Below, one piece after another: positions 38,038 to 48,850 of a DNA stretch of 64,000 nucleotides (positions are counted from its first letter, which is position 1; the number at the start of each line of letters is the position of its first letter). A model generated the notes under the pieces. That model searched no databases and was not told where the DNA came from. It worked only from the letters and a program-made list of their open reading frames with translations. Source of the DNA: Galerina marginata (taxonomy: Eukaryota > Basidiomycota > Agaricomycetes > Agaricales > Galerinaceae); assembly GCA_023014335.1 (NCBI GenBank), contig JAECYW010000002.1, positions 3,038,001-3,102,000 on the forward strand, read 5' to 3'. The position numbers and the translations under genes are program-made.

Positions 38038-40416
38038 ATGTTTCTCCTTGTCGCGACAATCTTGGCTCTGAGGGTTACTGCCTTCGATAACACTCGTTTT
38101 GATAATGTTCGTGCCTAGCTCTTGCGTCATTTTGGTAAATTAATCAATTCCTGCAGGTTGCCGTGTATGTGTTTTTTTCATCTGGCCGATCTCCGTCTAA
38201 GTAGGCATGGCAGGTACTGGGGTCAAAACTCATACGGTGCCGTCAATAGTGGAAATACGGCCAATTATCAACAAAGAATATCTTATTATTGCAACGTATG
38301 TACCGATTTGTGGTATTCGACAATGGAATCAACTCATCAGGCTGATGTTAGGACAATGCTATTGACGTATTTCCAGTTGCATTTTTGAATGTGTTTTTTG
38401 GTACCGGGGGTGCCCCGTCCCTCAACCTCGCAAATGTAGATAGGTTAGCTGCATATAACCTACCATAGTTCTAATATTTTCTAGACATGCAACCCAACGG
38501 ATAATGCCACGTTTGCTGGAACCGAACTTCCTAACTGTGCCTCCCTTTCTACTGATATTGCAGCTTGTCAGGCGAAGGGCAAGATCGTCACACTGAGCTT
38601 GGGTGGGGCAACCGGCGCAGTTGGATTTACCTCTGATGCTCAGGCCTCCACGTTTGGTCAGACAATCTGGGACATGTTTTTAGGAGGTACTTCATCTACA
38701 CGTCCGTTCGGAACTGCAGTTTTGGACGGGTATTTGCTCTTCGACTGTTTGCTTTGGTGCCGCATTCTCACATTCTCCAAGGATTGACCTTGATATCGAA
38801 GGCGGGAGTTCAGATCACTATAGTGTCTTCGTGAACAAGATCCGTTCTCTTGCTTCGGGTGCATCCAAGAAGTAAGCTTCATTTCAACCTCTTTTCGTGT
38901 TTTTAACATACTTCTCCAGGTACTACGTTACTGCTGCACCTCAATGTGTTTTCCCGGACGCAGCCCTAGGAGAGGTTCTCAATTCTGCGAATTTTGACGC
39001 TATCTACGGTATGTGATACACCTTCGTGGACATGATATTCAAACCTGAGTTTCCTTCCTCAGTTCAGTGAGCCTTGCATGCCATCAGAATAGATTCTCCT
39101 TCATCATACCTGAAACAGGTTCTACAACAATTACTGTGGTCTGCAGGCTTTTGGACAGGCTTCGGTAAGGATGACTAATTCTTGGCAATGTCTAGTCATC
39201 TCACCGTTCACAAAATTAGAACTGGAATTTTGGGATATGGTCAGTTTTCAATTATGAGTCCAGCAGAGCCGCTAAATAGTGTTTGAAATTAGGGATACCT
39301 GGGCTCGTACCGTCAGCCCAAACCCAAATGTGAAAGTATATATAGGAGCACCGGCTTCAAGCACTGCTGCTGGGTCCGGCTATGTCGCCATCGGGACTCT
39401 GAGCAATATTGCAGTTCAAATGCGCAAAAGTTTCCCATCTTTTGGAGGGGTGATGCTTTGGGACGCGTCGCAGGCCTATGGTTCGTTGACCAAGCTTATT
39501 GATCAATTCCTTATTGTTAAATTTTGTATTAGCTAACAGCCGATATGATCTGGCCATCAAAAATGCTCTGACTGCTGCTGGAGGAACTGGGTTCACTTTT
39601 CCCGCTTGCACTGCTCCTGCTTACGTCGCTGGGACGACTTACGCTGGAGGTTCGCAAGTCTCTTTCGGAGGGTATGTCACATTAATAGTTCATAATAATC
39701 TCATGTGTTACTTAATCATATGTAGGTATATCTGGCAGGTTGTTAAGCATTTTATTACACGGAATTGCCGTTAATATTGTTAGTGATAGGCTAAGTGGTC
39801 TGCATCTTCCCAGCCGGCGGGTAACCCAAGTAGTGACTGGAGTGCAAGTACGTCTTATATTTCGAAATCCTATTTTCTGTGGGGATAACTAGGAGCTCTC
39901 AGTAAGCGCATGTGGTGGACCTTCGATTCCTTCGTCTTCATCATCATCAACCCCCTCATCGACCACCAAATCAACCTCGACGACGCCGTCAAGCACACCG
40001 CCAACTACCACTCACTCTTCTACCACTTCTTCGCCAACCCCTACTACCAAACCTGGTGGGATTTGCTCCGGGGTAGCAGCCTGGTCAAGCATTGTGGCGT
40101 ATCAGGGTGGTTCTACAGTGGTCTATAAGTAAGCTTCTTTGGAATCCTGTCAAATACTGTCAGCTGAACTGTTGCCAGTTCTCATCTGTGGACGGCGAAA
40201 TGGTGGTCTCAAGCAGATGTTCCTGGAGGTACGGCGTGTATATTTTCAGCTCCTTAAATCCATTTATGAACATGACCCTCAGGCGCTGCTGGCGATTGGA
40301 CCGATGACGGGCCGTGTGGGTCATCACTTCAGGCGGCGGAGACTTTTTCCGTCAAAGCGCAAGAACCGTCGGGGATCGTGACATCCATCGTCAAGTCCCG
40401 TTTCTTCATGTTCTAA
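38038..40416 (+). CDS. Secreted GH18 (class III) chitinase with two CBM5/12 modules
   Basis: Hydrolyses chitin, either in the fungus's own wall or in prey/litter. At least 12 exons. Signal peptide MFLLVATILALRVTAF, then VAVYWGQNSYGAVNSGNTAN. The GH18 catalytic signature DGIDLDIE is split by an intron; YYVTAAPQCVFPD and YVQFYNNYCG follow. A first carbohydrate-binding module (TYAGGSQVSFGGYIWQAKW) comes next, then a Ser/Thr linker and a second module (YQGGSTVVYNSHLWTAKWW). It ends VKSRFFMF. Two micro-exons, 8 bases (38157-38164) and 4 bases (39063-39066), are required to keep both frame and the conserved NVAVYWG and YVQFYNN sequences. The first of a tandem pair. Confidence 0.93.
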
Positions 40417-40978
40417 TGTATAATGAGACTGTCCTTATAAACCAATGTGTATTTTTATTCTTTGATTATTTGTACCCCATTTATTGTCGCTTGTATGTAC
40501 GCACTTACCCCAGCTCTCTTTCGATAAATGGCCCAGTGTAAGCCAAGACCAGAGTACCGCCAGCCTATTTTTAGTCACGAAAGTTGCGTTAGGTAAGCCA
40601 CCCGGTGAACTTAAGTTCGTACAGACTTGTGTATTGCGCTCTGCGCAGCGTAAGTATCCCATGCACACCGCAGTGCCGCCAGTGTAACATATGGGCGAAG
40701 CATGTCCCTAAACTTCGACTCTAGCCCAACACCCGTGCCAGAATTCTTAGAAGATCACATGTGGAGCTGAGTTTTCCCCTTTCGAACCTCTTCCGAGGAA
40801 AACCGGCTCTGCCACATCGACATTTCATGACTGCAGATGTATGCCGTCGACTATTTTTTCGTTCTGTTTCCAGGGATAGATGTCTACGTGTCAATCTTCG
40901 GCGAATATTCTCTACCTTTAAAATCTGCTTCCGAAATTTGCAGGATGTCTGTGCGCCTCGCCCCGCCCCGCCATCGAA
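40417..40978. other. Gap between the two chitinase genes
   Basis: 560 bases with the chitinase 2 promoter. Short frames only, no motif. Confidence 0.5.
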
Positions 40979-42839
40979 ATGGTACGCGTATTGTGGATTT
41001 CAGTCTGCACGTACTTCCTTGTGCTACTTCCCAATGTCGTGAAAGCTTTTTCAAGCGAAGCAAATGATAACGTATGCCCCGCATCTCTGTTTACATGTCC
41101 TTCAGCTCACATAAGTTGGCCTGTCTCCTAGCTTGCGGTGTATGAAATCATAATATGTTTCATAAAGATCCATTCATCTTACAATGGTTATCTAGCTACT
41201 GGGGTCAAGATTCCGCAGGAAATCAACAAAGGTTAGAAAAGGTGTTCTCCCATGTCTACGGTCAACCTCATCCTTTTTGAAGGTTGGGCTTCTACTGCGA
41301 CGACGATACCATCGATGCTATCCCACTTGCTTTCCTCTATATTTTCTTTGGAAAAGGTGGCCAACCTGTTATAGACTTCTCAAACGTGGGGATCATTCCA
41401 TACAGAATGGGCAGCAGGGCTTACTGTTACTTTGATAGATCTGCAGTCAGGGATCCAACAGTTTCGCTGGGACAGATTTGGCCGACTGCTCTTTCATGGC
41501 ATCCGACATCCAAAAATGCCAGGCGAAAGGCAAGATTGTCACCCTAAGTCTCGGAGGAGCAACCGCGAAGGTGGGCTTCACAAGTGACTCGCAGGCGGCT
41601 GGTTTCGCGTCAACCATCTGGAACATGTTTTTAGGTGTGTGCGAATTAGTTCTTGATTAACACCATCGGGCTGACGTGACACTTCAGGAGGAAGTATGTC
41701 TGCATGTCGCACTTGGACTCTTCCATTTTACAATGATATCTTTTTTAGATGGGGGGATTCGACCGTTCGGAAATGCAGTGTTAGATGGGTACGTGGGAAG
41801 GACTTCCTGTTTCCGTGAGGCAGCTCACCTCGATCTCTTTCTAGGGTTGACTTGGACATCGAAAATGGGTCCTCTGCTCATTATAATACCTTCGTCAACA
41901 CCCTTCGTTCATTGGCCAAGAACTCACGGAAAAGGTTTTAAAATACCATCTTCACGCTTATTATCCACTCAGGCGTTTCACGTGTTCAGGTATTATATTA
42001 CAGCGGCCCCTCAGTGTCCATTCCCTGACGCAGAGGTGGGCAATGCACTGAGCAGCTCCTTCTTTGACGCAGTTTACGTCCAATTTTGTATGTATTAATT
42101 TTTTACTCCTGGGCTCTCTCTAATCAACGTCCCAGATAATAACTTCTGCGAAACCTCAGTTCCATCCGTGCGTCTTAATACAGTTCTGAGAAACGAAACA
42201 GGCTGACCTCCAAGGCTCTTAGGAATTCAATTTCGCGACCTGGTATTTTATATTCTTCATCTGAGATTTGTTACTCCTTTTAATTGCCTCACAGGGATCA
42301 TTGGGCAAAGACGCAGTCGCCGAACCGAGATGTTAAAGTATATTTAGGCGCTCCAGCCTCTGCGGGTTCCGCTGGCAATGGTTTTGTTTCGAGCCAGACA
42401 CTTGCCAACATTGCTCGTGATGCACAGAAGCGATATTCTTCCTTCGGAGGCATCATGCTTTGGGATGCAGATTCAGCATATAGTAAGCAACCGATAGCTC
42501 ATGTTCAACCTCTTTTCTTTGAACTTAACGCCCATATTTATAGCTAACAACAAGTATCATGTCACGGTAAAAAATTCTATTAGGGACCAATCGGGTACCC
42601 CAAGTGATCCCTCACCCCAAAATCCAAATCCCACACCTGACCCCACTGCAATACCCGTACCAACCCGGACTCCCACTGCCGTGCCTCAACCGGCTCCCGC
42701 TTCCAGTCAGTCGTCGATTCCAGACCCACGCTATACGGCTCGCGTCAGGAGACCGACTATCTCGCTTGTTCAAAGAGATTCTTCTCGACAGACCGGACAG
42801 CCATCTCTTAGATCGGGCTCACGATTATTCAAGTTGTAG
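40979..42839 (+). CDS. Secreted GH18 (class III) chitinase without CBM, Pro/Ser-rich tail
   Basis: Tandem paralog of the upstream chitinase. The start at 40979 gives a clean signal peptide (MVRVLWISVCTYFLVLLPNV). Exons: 40979-41071, micro-exon 41132-41139, 41196-41231, 41283-41385 and so on. Catalytic signature DGVDLDIE; LSLGGATAKVGFTSDSQAAG and YYITAAPQCPFPDAE match the first copy. A 6-base micro-exon (41688-41693) restores FLGGNGGIRPFG, which aligns without gap to FLGGTSSTRPFG of chitinase 1. After VKNSIRDQ the protein has a Pro/Thr-rich, then Arg/Ser-rich tail ending GSRLFKL, with no binding module. Intron positions are largely shared between the two copies, so they arose by duplication. 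Confidence 0.92.
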
Positions 42840-43844
42840 ATTTTGTGCGACGGAAACGACCCTCACTTAACACTTACGAACGCCCTCATTTGACGAAGAC
42901 TATACAACTATCACCCATCTGGTCTGGAACCAACCACCATCTATCATACTCGAGTACATCCTCAGCGTCTAGTCCTCGACATATCTTGCCGTATTTATCG
43001 CCTACTATGTATATATGTTCTAAAAATGTATGAAATTGTCTTCGGCCGACAGATATCTTTAGCTTGCAGACAATTAACTTGCTTCCCAGTAATTTATGAC
43101 CACGTTACACCCCTGCTCGTCGGTTGTGGGCAGATCAGGTATCATACTTCTAAGAGTAATTACAACCACATAGTTTTGTAGCAGAAGGCTTCGTAACAAA
43201 GTCCGCATGACCTGTCTGCGGCTTGCTAATTTGCCGAGAATTATTGTAAGAGAACGCCTGCCATGCCCTCGTGTTAGATAGAAGTATCAAGGTCTCCCAT
43301 ACAGACAATCTAACCTTGATAAATATATCTTTGCTCAATGCACACGGGGTATTTCTGTGGAAACGGAATGGCTAAATGAAACAGCGGACGCAGCACTGTG
43401 CGACTAATATAGTACAGTTCGCTGGGTGTCCATGGCAGCCTTTTTAAATAGTTATAGAGGATTTGAGTTATACACCGCAGCGTTGGCGTCCACATCTACA
43501 GCATTAGCAATCTGCGTGAGGACCCTTCACTGGAGCCTTGGGCACATCACGATTAAGCTTGGCTTGAGTTTGTAACTGTAATTTCATTTATCTCATGAAC
43601 AACATTGAGACAATAGATTCCCAAGAGTTGGTAATTTATATCCGGTTGATCAGGACGTACTGTAGATAGTACACTCACACAATTATTTGACGTATCTATG
43701 AATATGTAGATGTCGGGATGAATATATATATAGCCCTGGATATGTCCCAGTCAACAAGCGGTAGGAAGACGGGAGGATATACTTAGAGGTACAAGGTGAG
43801 CAACATATGGTGCTGTGAACAGTCCGACTTGACGAGAGTGTTGA
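42840..43844. other. 1-kb AT-rich gap without recognisable gene
   Basis: Between chitinase 2 and the exonuclease tail. Only short frames; no repeat or RNA gene noticed. Confidence 0.5.
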
Positions 43845-44134
43845 TCAAGAATTACTCGTGTCCTGCCCTGATGCATGAGTTGGTCGGTGAGGACGATAGC
43901 TCTGATTTCGGTTGTAGGGACGGGTATGATTTTGCTTCCCGAATGTTGGCCCGCCGCGGGAAGAGCTACCCGCTCCGATTCCGGAGGAGAAGCTGGAAGA
44001 AGCTGAGGTGTCTGTATGAAACTGCGCAGAAGGGCTCACTCCCGCAGTTGGGAACACACCATTCTGTTGAGCTTGAACGGGGGCGCGCAGGTAAATACGG
44101 AGTGTAGGAACCACGATCATGGTTGATGTCTGTG

Positions 44135-45385
44135 CTACGACGTTGGAGCCATCTTTTGGCTTGGTGTTGACTGGATCGGGGAGATCCGCCTTCGGTGTGG
44201 AATGACCTTCGTGTGGGTTAGTTTGGATAAAATTTTGGGGCGCTGTTCGTGTTGGTTGGAACCCGTGAATTGTTGGGATCTGCGTTCTTTTCTATTTCTC
44301 CAATACGGAATGGCTTCAGATTTGGCTTGGTTTTCGTTTTGGGCTTCCTCGCCAGAGATATCGGTCGTGTTTCTAGGAAGCCGCGGCGGAGGGGGGGGAC
44401 CAGGATCGTAGTTGGGGTTACTTGCGTGCCACTGGTGACCATCACAGCTCATGAGTTGACCTGAAATGAGATTGAAAGTATACCATATGCTTTCTGGCGG
44501 ATCTTGCAGCAAGGATATCATAGATTCCAGCTTTCTGTAAAGCACATATCCAGCATGGGCATCATTGCTAGCATCTGTGCCAATAATAAGGCGAGATGGA
44601 AATAAACCGAAATGAAGACTGACACTCAAGTTGGTTCCGATCTAGACGTGCCTCCCAGTTGCTGCGGGTAGTTTTCCCCTTCGCCATCAACCGGTACTCG
44701 TAGCTTTCGATAAGGCGAGCCAATCCAAGAGACGCATTGTATTTCCCTTGCCAACGAGCGTTATCCACGGTACGAGCCAAAAGAGACAAATCGACACAAT
44801 TATTCATCGGCACTCGCCAATCATTGTAAAGCTTTTTTGCGTCATCTAAGAAAAAAAGCTCAGCGAAGGAGGAAACTAGATGTAAGAGTAGTCTGACTTT
44901 GAATGGCGACTCCGGCTTTCACGATGAGAGGATTTGCGAGAATTTCTGACAATCTTTCGGGGAATTCTGCAAGGTAGACACAATTACTATTATACCGAAT
45001 GTAATCGGATGCCACAATATCATATCAGAAGGGTATCAAATCACCTACCTTTCATCGCGGTGATTTGTAAGAGGAATATTGTATCATTGTTTGCTAGTTG
45101 TACAAGGGCGACGGGGTTTTCACCAGCGCCTCTGGTGAATGTGGGCTTCCATTCAAGATCGAAACCAAGAGCCTGAGGACTAGATCCAAGCTTAGCGAGT
45201 TCAGAGTTAGCTTCTCCATGATCGTGTATATAGAGGAGTCTAGCTTGTGGGTTATATTCTCTCCAAGAGTATGCAATTGTGGGAGCCGGTCGAGGAGGTG
45301 TTTTTTCTATGACAGGCGCTTGGCCAGGGGCAAGAAAGGCGGGAGGCGGGGAAAGATCAACCAAAGCGATTTCCGACATGAGCAT
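44135..45385 (-). CDS. DEDDy-type 3'-5' exonuclease (WRN-exonuclease-like)
   Basis: RNase-H-fold exonuclease domain protein. Order of motifs: ALGFDLEWKPTF (ExoI, D and E), ALVQLAN, VAIQNDAKKLYNDW (ExoII, with the motif Asp split by an intron), then EYASNDAHAGYVLYRKLE (ExoIII, Tyr and Asp). Exon 1 has a Pro-rich head (VDLSPPPAFLAPGQ). The C-terminal tail after SCDGHQWHASNPNYDPG is uncertain. It contains a run of eight G on the + strand (44391-44398) where a one-base length change would swap the tail frame. A Ser/Pro-rich reading further on (43845-44160) may be an extra exon. Could act on DNA or RNA; no helicase domain is attached. Confidence 0.85.
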
Positions 45386-46119
45386 TCAACGAGGAATGGT
45401 CACAGATACGTAAGGAAGCGAAGAGCAGACCGAGAGAAACGCCCAAAAATTAGAGTATGCTTTGAGAGGTTAAATTGGGTTTCTAGAGCCGGCCAGACAG
45501 GACAAAACTAAAATAAGAGGTGAGAAAAGCCGAAAGGCCGGATGCTTGGCGCAGAAGATATAAAAAGGTGACAGACATTAAAGTGATTGACTGGCTATGG
45601 TGGCGGCGAGAATAGCAGTGATGGAGGGAATGCAACAAGACGCGATCCTGACCGTGTGCTCTTGCAAATTTAGCGCCCTGCTCATTGGTTGCTATATTCG
45701 TGCTCGTCACGCCTGGTCACAAATATGTCACCTACCGGTCACAGCCCCTTCCAAGATAGACAAAGCCGGGCCAAGTCAAACATATAAGGCACGCTCATCG
45801 CAATTGAAAAGAAACGCGGCCGCTAGCGCTCTTGGCCTCAGTCCTCTATCTTGCCACGACCTCCTCTGGGACTGCAGTGAATTCCGAAATGAAGCCTGTG
45901 CTGTGTATACGCTCTGTCCTGTACTTTTGTGTTTGGGAAGAGCCAGGTGTTCTATTCTTGGCTCCGAGCATTTTCCCGATTCGAAAATAGCTTTGCACTG
46001 AAAGGTCTTGGCAAAAAGTCTTGGAAGGTTGACAAAAATAGGTCACCGCTGCACGACTTAAGAGCAACCTCTGGGCAACCCTCGAAACTCTTGGCCCCAT
46101 TGCACCTCTCATCCCAACT
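45386..46119. promoter_or_regulatory. Divergent intergenic region, exonuclease/unknown gene
   Basis: About 735 bases between two diverging start codons; both promoters must lie here. A NotI-like GCGGCCGC occurs at about 45817. No gene recognised. Confidence 0.45.
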
Positions 46120-46959
46120 ATGAACACTGCTCCTTCCCACCACCACTCCCACCAAGACTCTTCGTCCTCCATGCAGAGGCACCCATCCGATGAAATAAGG
46201 CGCTTAGTCTCCTCCGCTCATTCCGTTCTCGAACAGGTCCGCTCCCGTCTTATCACTGTCGCCTATTACTTATCACCCGTTTTATAGACCCCGCCACCTA
46301 GTCTGCGCGAGATCCTCTCGGCTTACCGAACAAAAGGCGACGGAGATCGAGACATGTTGCTTGCCATGCTCAACGCAAAGACGGCCGAAGACCAGGTTAG
46401 CAAATCGTGATGGCGCTCTATCTTAATCCTAAAAATTTCCGTCTTACAGAGACTTGCATCTGTAACATCTCTGCACCGTACGATGTTCGAAATTTACCAA
46501 CATTCTCCTCAAGCATCTGAGCACTCGTCGTCGAGACCTATTACCAATGGCGCTTACCACTACCCAACGCCAACATTTTCCCAGCCTTCCCGTTCTTACG
46601 AACAACCGCAATCTCGTGAATCTCGTCGTGTTCACCATCGTCATCGCGTCACCTCGCGCAGTCGCTCTCCTCCGCCCTCTCGTATGCACTCACAATTGCA
46701 ACCCACGAGAGACACACCCATATCGCACCATTCAGAACATCCACGTAAACGTCATCATTCACCGCATCTCTCTCATGCAGGAGTCTATGAATCTCATCCA
46801 TCTGAGCAGTTCCCTCCGTCACCGTATTCGTCGTCAGACCGAAGTGACTCTGCGGAATACTCACCACGCTCACGGGCGTCAATGACCATTGGATCGCTTC
46901 TCTCTTCTGGGCCAAGTCGAGAAATAAACGGAGACATTCCTCTGCAAGAACGAGATTGA
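46120..46959 (+). CDS. Unknown Ser/His-rich protein, three exons
   Basis: Start ATG at 46120 gives MNTAPSHHHSHQDSSSSMQR. A short ordered helix (DEIRRLVSSAHSVLEQ) is followed by the exon PPPSLREILSAYRTKGDGDR and DMLLAMLNAKTAEDQ. A third exon (LASVTSLHRTMFEIY onward) becomes a long disordered region rich in Ser, His, Pro and Arg, ending REINGDIPLQERD. Introns (52 and 53 bases or so) are in normal positions and frame is kept, so this is a real gene. The helical N-terminal part may be a protein-interaction segment; I do not recognise the family. Confidence 0.75.
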
Positions 46960-47194
46960 GGAAGATAGTACATCCATTTCCCCCTTATACTCTTTCCATT
47001 CGGCAGAATACCTTTTTTATGGCGTCTTACAATAATTTCATTACTACGTTTTATTTTATGATAAACTTCAAAGTTTTCTTTTGCGCAGACGCATAGTCTG
47101 AATTTGTCAACACCGTATTCGATGAGGTGCCAGCAGGCCAAGTCTTCCTTATAATCCAAACAACCCTAAGTCGCTCCTCTTTTCGGATTCTTTA

Positions 47195-47249
47195 GAGCCT
47201 GTTCAGTACAGATCAGTTTCGGGTCCAGTTCGGATTTCAGTTGAAGTTC
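47195..47249 (+). repeat. Left terminal inverted repeat of MITE
   Basis: 55 bases starting GAGCCTGTTCAG. It matches the reverse complement of 47737-47791 except at position 50 (A here, C in the other arm). Confidence 0.9.
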
Positions 47250-47736
47250 AGTGTGACTACGATCATGTGCGGCGTGACGCCATCAGTCGTCGTGATCAAA
47301 TCATTCGGACTTCGATTGTGCCGGTCTGCGCCGAGCGTTCCATCCTTGTCCATGCACGAAATCAAGTTTTATTTTCTAGATACAATACCTGTTATGCGAT
47401 AGAAGTAAACTGTGACTATTCTGAAGAAATATTTTCCAGAAATATAGCCAGAACAGTCCCATTTGTTGCTGAGTTTGCTTTCAACCTTGGAGAGCTGACT
47501 ACAACACAAAATATGTGCTGTAATTGTTGTGAAAACTGCCAAATCTTCCTTAATGACGTATGCTCTCTCATTATAAAGTAATTCGTCACTTTTAGCGAAG
47601 TCTCCGAGGTTAAAACTTCCTCTGGACCACAGGTGCTGAAGGCGGCTGTATGTTTGATCGTTGTTTGGTTCCATCAGCCGGGTTCAGGCTCTTTTTGCCG
47701 AACATTGATCGCATTACATAAGGTCACCCACCAACC

Positions 47737-47791
47737 GAACTGCAACTGAAATCCGAACTGGACCCGAAACTGATCTGTACTGAACAGGCTC
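47737..47791 (-). repeat. Right terminal inverted repeat of MITE
   Basis: Mirror of 47195-47249, ending CTGAACAGGCTC; followed directly by the TTA duplication. Confidence 0.9.
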
Positions 47792-47794
47792 TTA

Positions 47795-48850
47795 GTCACC
47801 CAGGTCGTGATAAATTCGGATACGACGTGGAACACCACTGCTGCTGACTTCTGGACACGTTGATCTGTCTGACTTTACCTACTTAGCGTCGACAGACGAT
47901 TTGGCGGTTCACCCTTGGCGTATCGCCTGGCTGCAGATCCATGGGTTGGGGTGCAAGGGTGTGACCAATATTCCTTGTCTATCATTATCCAAGAAGATTC
48001 CAGACAACTGGAAGTATGCATGGAAAGAAAATAAAACCTTGGCACCGACCAAAGTTCGACAACCAGCCGCATCAAGAGCGTCGAGACACATGTTATATGT
48101 CGACCTATTTTTGTCGTTTTCCTGGGCGTTTTGATGATTCTTTGTAAACGCTAAGTGGCATGGGCTGTGATTACTTACTCGAGTTATCATTTAAATTATC
48201 TCCTTATCCGAGTCCCATCCGACTGTTTGCGGAGTGTACAAATGAATTCCAGGAGGCGCAGGAGTCACCAGCTGTCTAAACAAACAGGAACCTGTCAGAA
48301 TTTCCTGGTATTTATTACATGGCTCAGGAGAGACAATAATTTTGAAACGAGTTGCCAAGGCTCCGACAACCCTCCAGATAGGCTAGTTGTGTTATCAAAG
48401 TCACCAACCGCGCAGCCAGTTGCAAGCGAAAGTATAAAAAAGATGCTTTGGTAAAGTGTTCTTAGGCCAACTTTTAGCCAAGATTTTCAGTTGCATACGA
48501 AGAATAGAAAAGGACCCAGGATATCGATATCGCGACGGAAGAAGAGCCATTTTGTCCACTGGTGTGTGTATTTTAGTGAATTCCGGTTGTCCCGGGGCAT
48601 GGACCGAATTGCCGTGTGTGCGCGGGGCCAAAAGGGTCTCTCCTTTTTTAGCTCTTAATAAAGATAGGTGACAGCAAGTGACCAAGCCAAAAATAGATTT
48701 GTCACGCCGGTGGATTAAGGATTCGAGGTGCACGTGACCAACGCGAGTGTATCATGTTTGCTTTGGTTTGGAACTGGACCCTGGTTCGCTCTCAGTTCCA
48801 ACATTTCTCGACAGGTTTTCAGTTGTTTCTCGCAACAGCAGTCATATCAT
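47795..48850. other. 1-kb gap with RING gene promoter
   Basis: Between the MITE and the RING gene start. Only short frames, no recognised motif. A CACGTGAC octamer lies at 48731-48738, about 115 bases upstream of the RING start. Confidence 0.45.

Larger units (their letters stand above)
47195..47791. mobile_element. Non-autonomous TIR element (MITE), PIF/Harbinger-like
   Basis: 597 bases bounded by 55-base terminal inverted repeats with a single mismatch. Both termini begin GAGCCTGTTCAGTACAGATC. A TTA triplet flanks each end (47192-47194 and 47792-47794), the target duplication size and sequence favoured by PIF/Harbinger transposases. The interior has only short, motif-less frames, so it cannot move on its own. 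Near-identical ends suggest a recent insertion. Family assignment rests on the TTA duplication and the terminal bases and is tentative. Confidence 0.85.
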
